Shown here: positions 46,834 to 59,000 of the stretch, piece after piece | Layout of the letters: each line of letters starts with the position of its first letter | Numbering within the stretch: position 1 is the stretch's first letter | DNA from: Erpobdella octoculata | Lineage: Eukaryota; Annelida; Clitellata; Hirudinida; Erpobdellidae | Direction of reading: 5' to 3' | NCBI GenBank assembly: GCA_963978895.1 | Contig: OZ022241.1 | Span: 7,722,302-7,786,301, forward strand | DNA: 64,000 nt | Notes under the pieces: generated by a model | What the model was told of the DNA's origin: nothing | Databases searched by the model: none | Seen by the model: only the letters and a program-made list of their open reading frames with translations | Made by a program: the position numbers and the translations under genes

Positions 46834-48503
46834 TGGCGCAGTCTACAGGGGTTAAAGATGAATTGCTTGAAACGATGCAGAAATTCATTTCTTGTCAACA
46901 AAACGTGGCATCTACCTTCAGCATTAGGCAACCGCCTCCGCTCGACATCAGCTCTTCAAACCTTGCTGAGGAATGGAGACGCTGGCGATGTGGGTATACA
47001 ACATACTTTCAACTTTGCGACGGCAACCAGTTACCAGAGCACCGACAAGTGGCTCTTCTGTTAAGTGCCCTTGGAGAAGCTGCCAATTCCATGTATTATG
47101 ACATGGATTGGGAAAGAGAGGAGGACAAACTAAAGCACGACGTCGTTCTTCAAAGATTTGAACAGAGGTGCTCGCCAAAACGACATCTGTTGACTGAAAG
47201 ATTCGTTTTTTACCATATCACACGAAACTCTGAAGAATCTTCAACCGAATTTCTGGAGCGCTTGAAAATTGCTTCTAGAAACTGTGAATTCAAGGACCCA
47301 GAGGAGATGATCAGAGATAAGTTCGTTTTCACTCATCCAGATAAAGTCACCAAAATGAGAATAATGGGAGAAGTTGACATTTCATTAGATAATGTTGCTA
47401 AAATTGCCAGCACAATGGAAACACTCCAATCAAATTTTAAATCGATTGAAAAAGACAACACATACGAAGTAAATAGTATGGAGTTTTCTAAAAATTCACA
47501 AAAAGTTTTTCAGAAAAAGTGCAATAATTGTGGCCAAATTCACAAATCAACTTGTCCAGCCAGAGGGAAGACTTGTCACAATTGCAAGAAGAAGAACCAC
47601 TTCGCAAGTGTGTGTCGGTCTCCAAAGGAAGCAAATTTTGTTGAAACTGAAACTGAGAAGGTTATTGAAATTAATTCTTTTGATTCTGTTAATAAATCTC
47701 TCAGATGGTCGTGTGTGTTTAGTGTTGTTAATGGACCACCAATAGAGTTCAAATTGGACACAGGTGCAGATGTGAATACCATTAGTCACATAGAACTTAA
47801 GAAATTGAAGCATTTTAGTCTAAGAAAGACATCTGTTGTTTTGAAACCTTATGGGGTTTACAAATATTTAAAGCCATTGGGAGTTGTTGAACTGAATTTA
47901 TTGCATCCATGCAACAATCAGTTACTTCAAGGTGATTTCTATGTTGTGAATGGCAAATCAGAACCTCTCCTAGGTAAACATTTTTGTGAAAAGTACAAAT
48001 TAGTAACTCTGAACATACCAGAAAGAAAATTGTCTCAGAATTTGTTCACAAGCCCCGGAAATTCACGGTCAAATGGCATGGTCGAAAGACATATTCAAAC
48101 CATAAAGAATGTGCTCAAGAAAGCTGAAGAATCAAAGACGGACCAGCAACGGGCTTTATTAAGTTTACGAAACACTCCAAGTTTACGAAACACTCCAATT
48201 TCAGGTATGCATGTTTCGCCATCTCAACTCTTGTTCAGCAGACGTTTGAGAGATGCTCTTCCAATTGTGACCAGAAAGCTGAAACCTGAAGTCATTAGAG
48301 ATGCTAAGGAGCGTTTAACTCAATGCCAACAGAAAACCAAGGTTTTTCACGATGCTCGTCATTCCACACAACATCAGCTTCTTGTTCCAGATACACCAGT
48401 CAGATTCCGCATCAATAATAGTTGGAGACAAGGAAAAATCAAATCGGTAATTTACATTTGGCACAAATTCCAACACAATGCACCAGTGAAGACAAGCAGA
48501 TGA
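46833..48503 (+). CDS. Gag-protease-integrase fusion of the deleted gypsy element
   Basis: An open frame of 556 codons from an ATG that uses the last base of the 5' LTR. Residues 1-220 are a retrotransposon Gag capsid-like region (EEWRRWRCGYTTYFQL, LLLSALGEAA). Two zinc knuckles start at C230 (CNNCGQIHKSTC, then CHNCKKKNHFASVC). An aspartic protease has LDTGADVNTIS at 308-318. Just after residue 400 the frame jumps to the integrase C-terminal part (RSNGMVERHIQTIKN, with the last catalytic Glu). The RT, RNase H and most of integrase are gone, yet the frame is kept. An 18-bp tandem duplication gives SLRNTP twice. It could only transpose with enzymes supplied in trans. Confidence 0.85.
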   Translation: MAQSTGVKDELLETMQKFISCQQNVASTFSIRQPPPLDISSSNLAEEWRRWRCGYTTYFQLCDGNQLPEHRQVALLLSALGEAANSMYYDMDWEREEDKLKHDVVLQRFEQRCSPKRHLLTERFVFYHITRNSEESSTEFLERLKIASRNCEFKDPEEMIRDKFVFTHPDKVTKMRIMGEVDISLDNVAKIASTMETLQSNFKSIEKDNTYEVNSMEFSKNSQKVFQKKCNNCGQIHKSTCPARGKTCHNCKKKNHFASVCRSPKEANFVETETEKVIEINSFDSVNKSLRWSCVFSVVNGPPIEFKLDTGADVNTISHIELKKLKHFSLRKTSVVLKPYGVYKYLKPLGVVELNLLHPCNNQLLQGDFYVVNGKSEPLLGKHFCEKYKLVTLNIPERKLSQNLFTSPGNSRSNGMVERHIQTIKNVLKKAEESKTDQQRALLSLRNTPSLRNTPISGMHVSPSQLLFSRRLRDALPIVTRKLKPEVIRDAKERLTQCQQKTKVFHDARHSTQHQLLVPDTPVRFRINNSWRQGKIKSVIYIWHKFQHNAPVKTSR

Positions 48504-48650
48504 CTCCAGACGTTGAAGGCTCTACAGTTCCACCAGCTCCTGCCATTTCTGTTCCTGAGCCACCTGTTCCAGGATGTTCCAGGGAAACCAGATATGGACG
48601 TCAAATTAGACCTCCCAAGCGCTATGGGTTTGACTAGCTTGGGAGGGAGG

Positions 48651-48906
48651 TGTAATATTGTTACATATTATATTGTTAAATATTATATATTAATATTTAT
48701 ATTAATTAGATTTGTCTATGTTTATTATTATCAGCGTATTTCTTATCTTTGGTTGTACAGCTGATTAGCATGGCTGTGGTAATCAAGATCATTCAACACA
48801 CAGTCTGGTCTCGTGTCAAGTACTCATTCCTGCTCTGATTATTTTAGTATTGTTAGTATATCGTTGTCAGCGGACTTTGTTTGTCTAATAAACTCGAAAC
48901 ACGACA
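48651..48906 (+). repeat. 3' LTR
   Basis: 256 bp with the same sequence as the 5' LTR by eye, so the insertion is recent. Confidence 0.92.
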
Positions 48907-50308
48907 GAGGCTATGGAGGCTGTAGCCTCAGGCCCACCACCTAAAATAGGCCCACCACTGAAAAAAATTAAAATGCTAGCATTATCTATGGATTTTTTTG
49001 GACCATAAAATGGATGATAGTGCAAGAAATAGAAATGATAAACAAGAAGTAATTGCAGACATAATAGAAGAGATCCGTGTAGAAGTTGATTCAGAATTTC
49101 CCGATGATGTAGGAATGTGGAAAGTTACTGATGGTTTGCGAGATTTTATCTGTTTAAAAGGAATCACAAGTTATCAAAACATTGAAAGCGATTTTAGCGC
49201 ATCTGAAAATGTATTTCCTGGTGAGACATTTACACGTCGATGTTCAAAATCATTGTTTTTTCGAGACCAAATGAATGGTGAGAAAATTCAACGAGATTGG
49301 CTTTGTTATTCTCCAAAAACTGGTAAATTATTTTGTGGTAACTGCAAACTATTTGCAAAAAATGACTCATCACTGTTAGCCACTAGTGGTTATTCTAATT
49401 GGAAAATGCAGCTAGAAATTTATGTCGACATGAAGTTAGTGCTTTGCACAGAAGTTGTATAGAAAAAATTGTTTCTATAAAAACCACTGCAAAACGAATA
49501 GATAAAAGTCTTGTAGAGCAGCATTTATCTGAGAAAAACTATTGGCGTCAGCTACTGAAAAGGATTTTAAGTGTAATTAAATTATTATCATCGAGAGGTC
49601 TAGCTTTTCGTGGAAATGATGAGATCGTTGGATCTGTAAACAATGGTAATTATTTAGGATGTTTGGAGTTACTGGCAGAGTATGACCCATTTCTCGCAGA
49701 ACACTTCCCAGCAGCACGCTAACAAAGGAAGAAGACACATATCATATTTATCATCAACAATTTGTGATGAATTTGTTTTAATTATAAGTGATGAATTTGT
49801 TTTAATTATAAGTGATGAATTAATGAAACAAATCATAAAAGAAATTAAAGATGATAAACATTATTCAGTGTCAGTTGACTCAACACCTGATGTTTCACAT
49901 TTAGATCAACTAACACTGATAATACGATATGTTATAGTAAGCGGACCAGTTGAACGTTTCATAAATTTTGTTCCAATATATGAGCATACTGGCGAGAGCC
50001 TGGCAAAGGTATTACTTACATTTCTAGAAGAGAATGGCATTAGCATTGCTAACTGCAGAGGACAATCGTACGATAATGCCTCCAATATGAGTGGAAAGTA
50101 CAAATAATTTGGCAGAATACATTCCATGCTGTGGACATTCCTTGAATCTTATTGGACAGAATGCAGTTGACAGTTGCCCAGTTGCAGTTTTGTTTTTCCA
50201 ATTTGTTCAAAGCCTTTTTACATTTTTCTCTGCTTCAACACATCGCTGGAATCTACTTATGTCTGGATTTACTCCTTTAGGCATTCCAACGTTGAAACGA
50301 CTGTCAGG

Positions 50309-51671
50309 CAGTGTTGGAAAAAGTACTGTGTTTCAGTACTTAAGTAAAAGTACAAGTAACGCCTCGAAAAGTTACTTAAGTAAAAGTAGAAGTATTTGCT
50401 AAAAAATGTACTTAAGTAAAAGTAAAAAGTAACAGCACTTTAAAGTTACTTTTAAAGTAAAAAGTAAAAGTACTGAAGCCGCTTTTGTAATGGTCATTCG
50501 TCAATCATCTAACTCTTGTCACAAAATTGGCATTAAAGAATGACAGTGAAACTGTCGTTTGGTGAAGTTTTTCGTTTCTTTGGCTCACCATATTGGGAAA
50601 TTCATCACTCTCTTCGTATTCCGATACATGCGCTGGAAGCACGCGTATCACGTCTTTCTTCAATTTCGACGGAGAATTTGTGGAATGCTCGACACGTAGT
50701 TGCTTTAGGTTTGCACAGCAAGCATGTGAGCATTTTGACTAAATATGGCCCTGGGTGTTTTTATTAAGTTCATTGTTGTTCCGCCTATCTTCGCCACCAC
50801 TGTTCACGTTCGCTCCTTCGGACGAATCCATAATAATCTCGAACAATCTATTGTACACGAAAACAAGTATAACCGCGAAAATCTTAACTCCACCCACAAG
50901 CTTCAATACAATCAATACACACGAACAACTAAGTTGTGCAATTAAGTTGTGCAACTCGAGTTGTGCAGCCAAATTGCTCGTGTGCGCGCCATGAGTTGAG
51001 CAACTTTTTAAGTTGTCAACTCAGTTGCCCAACTAGTTTAGTTTTCAAATTCGTTTGAAAACTTTGGACAACTTTTAGTCACCCGTCTTTCTGTAATTAG
51101 TTAAATAGTTCTTTTTATAAGAAAAATATAGAAATAGAATGAACCAGCGATTCTGTTATGAATTTGATAAATTTTAATGAAAAATTTTAGTAATTTGCAC
51201 AAAGTTTTATGACCTGATTATAGAATAAAATAGAAAACTTGCGAGAAAATATTGTGATGGAATTTGATTTAATGTAATAAATTAATTTATTAGAGAATTT
51301 CAACGAAAAATACCAACTGTTACTCTAAGCGTGTGCGCGCAAAGGTTGCTCAAGAAATTTAGTTGTGCAACTAAATTGCTCAAATTTGTTGTTCGTGTGC
51401 GCCCGCCTTAACATAAAAGTAAAATGGGGTTCGAATCATAGATAATTAATACAACATCGATTTAGACTTTATGTCGTTTTATTAATTTTTTACAGTACTT
51501 TGTAACGCTTTGTCCTGAAAAAGGAACGAAGTAAAAGTAAGTCCGAAAATATTACTTCGTTACAAGTAAAAAGTACTAAAAATAATCTGTACTCCGTTAC
51601 AGGCAAAAAGTACGTCGGATGTACTTAAGTAAAGTAACGCGTTACTTTTACTTCGTTACCGAACAACACTG
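50309..51671. mobile_element. Non-autonomous hAT-like element with 8-bp TSD
   Basis: The duplication CTGTCAGG is at 50301-50308 and 51672-51679. The ends are CAGTGTTGGAAAAAGTAC and TTACCGAACAACACTG, with subterminal AAAGTAAAAGTA(C/A) motifs on both sides. The interior has no recognised transposase. It splits the host hAT between its LKRLSG and TRWSAHH blocks, so it is younger than that hAT. Confidence 0.88.
50918..51404. repeat. Inverted repeat inside the hAT-like element
   Basis: CACACGAACAACTAAGTTGT at 50918 and ATTTGTTGTTCGTGTGCGC ending near 51402 are inverted. GTTGTGCAACT and AAATTGCTC motifs recur on both sides. It may be a third-level MITE; no duplication was confirmed. Confidence 0.5.
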
Positions 51672-52663
51672 CTGTCAGGTACACGTTGGTCTGCTCATCA
51701 TGATGCAGTTGATGCACTAAGAAAAAGTTTCAAAATAATTCAGCCGATTCTTGCCGATATATCTGAATCAAAAACTGAAAAAGCTGACGCACGATTGGAA
51801 GCAAAGGGACTTATTGAAATAATGAACAAATTAGAAACTGAACTTATGGTTCATATTTGGTCAACAATATTAGAAAGATTTAACAAAACAAGCAAATATC
51901 TTCAAAGTTCTAAATTGGATGTTAGTACAGCTACCAAAATGTTGAAATCCGTAAAAACTTTTATTCAACAGCTTCGTTCTCAATTTAATGAATTAGAAGA
52001 AAAATGCAAAATTATATACAAAAATGAGACTTATCATGAAGAACATAAAAGACAAATCAAGAGAAACAGGACATGGGACTATCATGATGCAGATGCAGAG
52101 GATGTAGATGCCGGATTGTCACCTTCAAACAAATTTAAAATACACACATTTCTTCCTATTATTGACAAGTTATTATCTGCAATGAGTCAGAAAATCTCTG
52201 CGTACTGTCTTATCGACGACAGATTTGGTTTTTTGTCTTATGTTAATACCTTATCATCTAATGATTTGCGAGCCAAATCTGCACATTTAGTAGAAATATA
52301 CCATGAAGACGTTGAGCCTCAGTTTTCAGATGAAATTGTTCAGTTTGTTGCATTGTTTAAACAGTTTAGCGATGAAAGTAAATCTATTGAAGAAAATTGT
52401 TTAAATGAAAGTGGAGAACTACAAATGTTTTTATTTAAAAATAAACATGGACTTGTTGCTGCTTTTCCAAATGTTTCAATTGCAGTGGCGAACGTTCATT
52501 CTCTCAACTTAAGCTCATTAAAAATGATTTAAGATCAACTATAGGCCAAGAACGTTTAAATGCCTTATCTCTGCTGTGCATAGAAAATAGGTTACTTCAA
52601 CAACTTGATTTTGATTCTGCTATTGACAAATTTGTCAGTCAAAAATCCCGGAAAGTTAATGTA

Positions 52664-53134
52664 TAATAAGTGTTTAACGCAAATATTAACTGAAAGACTC
52701 TTATACATTTTATTTTTCAAATTCATAGAAACTGATTTTTTAGAAATTATTCACGTTTCGTTGACAAATTACATTCTTTACTTTTATAATTTTTTTTTAT
52801 ATTTTTCCATTGTAAATTTTTTTAATGATAATAACTGAAAGATTGTTGCCTGAATATTATATATAAAAGTATTCAACTTTTTTGAGTTGGTCAATGAAAA
52901 CTTGTATAGCGCTTTTTATGAGACTACTCTAGAGCATTCAGATGTCAACTTTCTAATTAAGTACGACCTAGTTGTAATCAGAAATGATGGTGGGGTAGAG
53001 GTTACCACCACTAAAGAAATGAAATTAAGAAAACAAATCTATTGAATTTTTCAATTGTAAATATGAATTTTTGTTAAAATAGGCCCACTCCAAATTTGTA
53101 GCCTCAGGCCCACTCGTCCCTTAATCCGGCCCTG
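52664..53134. other. hAT 3' non-coding region
   Basis: AT-rich sequence between the transposase stop and the right terminal repeat. A GGCCCAC-containing motif near 53081-53115 mirrors 48940-48960 on the left side. Confidence 0.6.
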
Positions 53135-53142
53135 GTACTGGT

Positions 53143-53620
53143 TATCGGTTCCATGAAGGAAGACGCGCCAGTCGATGGCGTATGAGAAGATCTCGACATC
53201 GGTCGTGAAGACTCCGGTGTGTATCTCTGTCGTTGTTTGTAACGATCTTCGGTGGACTGTTGTTGTGTGAAATGACGTCTTGGGAGGTAAAAAGTTTCCG
53301 TCATCATTTGTTCTCCAGCGCTGCGTGGACGTAGTTGGTTGACGTGTCTTCTCCATAATTTTCCTTCTACAATCACATCATAAAGTACGCGTCCCTTCCG
53401 TTGTTTTATTTGACCACATGTCCAGATCGTTGGTCCGGGACGATAGTCTCTAACATACACAAAATCATTTATTTCAAATTTTCGTGGTCTAGCGCCATGA
53501 TGCCGGTTGAACTGTTCTTCCATTTTTAGGTTTGGAAGTTCGAATTGTACTCTTTTTGGTTTGAGCAGATCCAGAACTGAACGAAGCTTTCTTCCCAAAA
53601 ATGACTGGGCGGCACCTATC
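53143..53620 (-). pseudogene. Ty3/gypsy Pol, integrase C-terminal region
   Basis: The minus frame contains FLGRKLRSVLDLLKP, NRHHGARPRKFEINDFVYVR, GRVLYDVIVEGKLWRRHVNQ and LRPR. This is the region after the integrase core in many invertebrate gypsy elements, including the hydrophobic GPY/F-like fold. The coding frame breaks at the hAT insertion (53142) and continues at 46554. The rest of Pol upstream of 53620 is missing. Confidence 0.75.
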
Positions 53621-54061
53621 GTTGTGATAAGATGATGATTATGATTATGAAAACGATGACGACGATGATGATTTCTGTATGGCTGGATGTCTGTGTGGGT
53701 GTATGTTTAAATGGTCGTATGTTTGTATGTCTGAATGGCTGTGAATCTCCATGACTGTGTGTATATTACAAAAGCGTTTTGGCCTAAAAACCAAACCATA
53801 AAATTAAAAAAAAGTAAATTAAACAACAAATTTTAACAACAAATAAAATCAGCGGAAGGGTAAGCGATAGAAAGAAGGTAAAAAAGACAGAGGAGTGTAC
53901 GCAGGACAAAAGTTAGGACAATACAATTTTAGGGATTGTCCGTTTCACAATAAAACCGCTATGTGTTTATGTTTGCAAAGTCACCATTTCTCAAAGTTCG
54001 GAAAGATTACGAGCTGATTTATCATTGTTTTCCAATTTTTGAAAATTTTGTAGACAATAAA
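53621..54061. other. Unassigned sequence with weak GAT and TATG microsatellites
   Basis: GATGAT-rich and TGTATG-rich stretches occur at 53630-53760. Beyond them nothing is recognised. Confidence 0.35.
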
Positions 54062-54265
54062 ATGGCTGAAACGAATTGCGTGCCCGGTAAGATAACGTTT
54101 GCAGGAATAAAAAACCATTCAATTTTGAAAAATTTGTAATAGAGAATCCTTATATTATTAGATTCAGCTACACAGGCGGAATTAACGGCGATTCACTACA
54201 TTTTTCTGAGTTTTTCAATTATTACTATGATGATTTATTACAACGTAAAAAACTTTCAAAGGTAA
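54062..54265 (+). CDS. Candidate two-exon small membrane protein (42 aa)
   Basis: Exon 1 (54062-54086) starts ATGGCTGAAACG in A-rich context and ends CCCG before GTAAGA. Exon 2 follows TTATTAG and spans 54162-54265, ending in TAA. The phases fit (25 nt, then 104 nt). The product begins MAETNCVPD and has one hydrophobic segment (HYIFLSFSIITMMIYYN). The 75-nt intron is plausible. Family and function are unknown. Open reading this short can arise by chance, so the call rests on the two splice sites and the membrane segment. Confidence 0.28.
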
Positions 54266-54786
54266 ATATCTTTAAATTTTATAGTTCAATCTTCATCATC
54301 ATCACCAGATGATAACTTCATTAATATATATATATATGAAATAGCATGATCCACTTATGTTATCCTGCGATGAAACTTCCACACCTTTAATGTAACTGTT
54401 AGACGTAGATAATAATAATATGACATATCATTTGTATGTTTACCAAGAACATATTAGCTTTTATTTTAATTAACTACATTATTTTTGTCCTATCCCATCT
54501 AGCCTATTTTCACCACTTTAATGGCGTGCTTGGTCGTGTCTATTCCATTAAACCAATTGTAATATGCAGCATAGGTTTATTTTCTATCACGATTTTTAAC
54601 AAATATTTTAATAATACCATAACTCTTAAAGTTCATTTTTATCCATAAACTCTATTTAGATTAATAATTAATTGTAGTTTTCCTTCGTTTCTATATTAAA
54701 TTTAGTCCATAATGATTCATAACTACTATTTAGTTCATATATATATAACGTGTGGATTGAAAAAGTAAAACATGCTGATAAAGATG
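54266..54786. other. Unassigned AT-rich sequence
   Basis: The open frame at 54436-54648 encodes a hydrophobic 70-residue peptide with no family features. It may be chance or an exon of an unknown gene. Confidence 0.3.
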
Positions 54787-56036
<1,250 letters not shown>

Positions 56037-56085
56037 GAAAAAATACTCTTTTTAAATAAATTAGTCGCTATTATTTTCTTTTCAG

Positions 56086-59000
56086 GTCTCTGAATTTTAT
56101 TAACAGCTGTCTTTGTGTGATATCAATATTATCAGACTCAGGAATCTTCAATATGATTGACTTTACTTGTTACAAGAAGTATCCAGCTATACTTCATCAA
56201 ATGTTAACGACATTGATTACCACGCAAGGTGCTTGGGCGATGCTCGTATTAATAAAAAAGATCAACTGCTTGAAGAAATGTTGGGAATACTTAGCAAGTT
56301 TACCACTGGTAATAGTTCTGCACACGTGTTGGACGTGGTTTAAAAACTGCAAATACGTTAAGTCATCGTACAAGATGATGTGTAACTGTGTTATGAGCTT
56401 TCTGTCATTAGGAAATTGTGAGTTTTTTTTTATATTTTGATCTTTTACTGTGAGGCTGAAAACAGAGATTTAAATCCGTCACGGATTTTAATGTGTTAGG
56501 CAGAATTTGTCTGTGACTATTAATTGATAAATAATTAATTTTTTTAAATGATTATTATATTAGTCGTAAAAATAATTTAAACCGGTGTGAGTACCAGTTT
56601 CATGACTGGGGTGTAATAAGGTGGGTTCGATCAATCGAATTTTGGATACACGTGCGGATGGCAGGTAACACTGTGTAATCCCGTATTCACGATTCCTTCC
56701 CGACCTTGTTGTCTATATCAAATGGAGCCAAATTGTCCATTGTAATTCTGAATTAATTAACACGCACTTTAATTTGCAATTAATAAATTTTTTAGATCTG
56801 ATGGAAGTGGAGGATGATGACGATGAAACAGTGCTCCAGCCGTTTGAACTTCCTATTGAAATATTATTTGTAGATCCTAAAAGTTTGCTCCAAATCGAAG
56901 CTAATTTTGCAAGTTTGCACTTATCTACAGTCTTTACAGATAAAACTTTGTCAATGCCTATTAAATTCAAGTTAGTAGATCCAAACAACAGCAATCTCAT
57001 AATAAAAGGGAAAATGGCAGTTTATCATTGTTTATGTTTATCATTGTTTATTGGGCATACAAAAACACATTAAAGAAACACATAAAAATTGAAATAAAAG
57101 CATGCAACAAAAAATGCATGAGTAGTGCCCAAAAGGAACATCCGAAGAGATGAATCTCGCTTGAGGATGACCAGTGCAGATGAAACATTTACGAATAATA
57201 ATAATACAGGTACATACAATACAATAAATTTAGAATGGTAAAATAACTGAAATAAATTACTAAGATGAACAAAATAACAAAATTTAACATTTAATAATAT
57301 ACAATATACGTTCGAATCTGAGATGATAGAATATATTATAATTTTAATAAGTGAGATTTAAGACGAGATTTAAATAATGAAAAGGACTCAGAGGACTGTA
57401 TTGAAATAGGGATGACTGAATATGTACGCGGACCTAAACATTTAATAGAAAAGGTTTTTAGTCTTGTGTTTGCAAATTCTGGACGGAAAAGATTAGATGA
57501 TCGCAAAAAATGGGTATGAATATCGGACGACTTCAAGAAGAAATCATGAAAGGATTGAGGTAGAGTAGAATTAGAATATTTATACATAAAAGAACCAATT
57601 TGAAACAGATTGACTTGATAAATGTTTAAAAGCTTATGTTCAGTAAATTTTGACTTACAAGAAGAAAGAGGATGTAAAAAAAAAATAATACGGATGAGTC
57701 GTTTGAGCAAAATGTGTAAAGAAAGAAGACGAGTTGGGTAATTAGAAGCCCAAACAATATTGCAGTAAGAAATATAGGGAAAGACAAATGCATAATACAA
57801 CATAATACAAGTTTTTGTGTCTATAAAACGACGTAATCTATACATAATTCCAATATACTTAGAAACTTTAGATTTAACATGCTTAATGTGATCAGTCCAT
57901 GTTAAATGTTGATCAAGAAACACACCTAAAAATCTATATGAGGTGACACGGGTAATAGAAACACCAGAAATGCTGAGACATGACTTTGTAATAATAGATT
58001 TACTCTTTGGATAAAATATGATATAGTTGGTTTTTTTTACATTTAAAGAAAGCTTATTGGCACAAAACCAATCATAAATACATATGAGACCATTATTAAC
58101 GCTGTCAAATAAAATGTTCAAATTGTCACCAGAAGCAAACAGACTAGTGTCATCAGCAAATAAAGAAAAACTGAACAGGTTAGAAATTAAAGGTAAGTCA
58201 TTGATATATATAATAAATAGGAGTGGACCCAATATAGAGCCCTGTGGTACGCCACAGTTGATGGGTAAAGATTGTGATAACACATTGTTGTAGCAGACAT
58301 ATTGTGATCGGTTCTTCATGTAATCCCGAAACCAGTCAAGAGGAACTCCCCGGACTCCATAGTACTCAAGCTTCTTCAATAATATTTCATGATTTACAGT
58401 GTCAAATGCTTTTGTAAGGTCTAGGAATAGGCCAATGCCAAAGTTTCCTTGATCTAGAGCTTCAGCGATTTTGGATTGAAGAACAACTAGTGGCATGTAT
58501 GTGGAGTGGTTTTTTCTAAATCCATATTGGTATGGTGAAAGGAGAGAAAACTTTAATAGGTAACTGTATAATCTTGTGTGCATAACTTTTTCAAAGAATT
58601 TGGAAAAATAAGATAATATTGAAATGGGCCGATAATTTGTTACATTATTTTTTTCACCGGATTTATGAAGTGGAACAACTTTAGCAATTTTCAATTGGTC
58701 AGGAAATATTCCAAATGTTAGGGAACTATTGATCAGAGATGTTAGAGGAGAGACAATTAGTTGGATAGATTGACTTGCTATTAGAGGATCAATACCATCT
58801 GGACCACAACTTCTAGATGTTTTTAAACTTTTAGCAATTTTGAGGATTTCAGTTGATGTTACTGGTGTGACATTCATGGAATCGACCACTTGGTTCTTGA
58901 GGAAGTCAGTGAAATAAGAACCCTGAGAGTGAATTTGTTTTGCAAGGCTTGACCCAATGTTTGAGAAATACTTGTTAAACATATCAGCAATCAGAGAAGG

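Larger units (their letters stand above)
46578..48906 (+). mobile_element. LTR retrotransposon (Ty3/gypsy), deletion derivative
   Basis: Two 256-bp LTRs flank a 1.8-kb interior. The 5-bp duplication GAGGC is at 46573-46577 and 48907-48911. A primer-binding site starts at 46834 (TGGCGCAGTC), and the polypurine tract GGGAGGGAGG lies just before the 3' LTR (48641-48650). The interior encodes Gag, protease and only the end of integrase. Confidence 0.92.
49010..52663 (+). pseudogene. hAT transposase, ZMYM1/DUF4371-like, interrupted
   Basis: The frame opens with MDDSARNRND, then a TTF-type zinc-finger region (RDWLCYSPKTGKLFCGNCKL). A frameshift occurs near 49400. A 24-bp tandem duplication lies at 49764-49815. 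DDE blocks follow: SVSVDSTPDVSHLDQLT, then GQSYDNASNMSGKY, a frameshift near 50100, CCGHSLNLIGQNAVD and LKRLSG. The 1363-bp element then intervenes, and the frame resumes as TRWSAHHDAVDALRKSF. The dimerisation block GERSFSQLKLIKNDLRS is reached after another frameshift near 52485 and ends at 52661-52663. Frameshifts and insertion make it inactive. Confidence 0.88.
46555..53134 (+). mobile_element. hAT transposon (ZMYM1-like), 6.58 kb with two nested insertions
   Basis: The duplication GTACTGGT is at 46547-46554 and 53135-53142. The terminal repeats are CAGGGCCGTATTAAGG and CCTTAATCCGGCCCTG. Its subterminal region holds an LTR retrotransposon (46578-48906), and its transposase holds a smaller hAT-like element (50309-51671). 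It inserted into a minus-strand gypsy Pol gene. Confidence 0.9.

Noticed and set aside
56160..56400. Alternative frame of exon 56086-56417 reading a plausible peptide with TAA codons, suggesting a reassigned code
   Set aside because: The other frame is fully open and matches the splice phases on both sides, so code reassignment is not needed.
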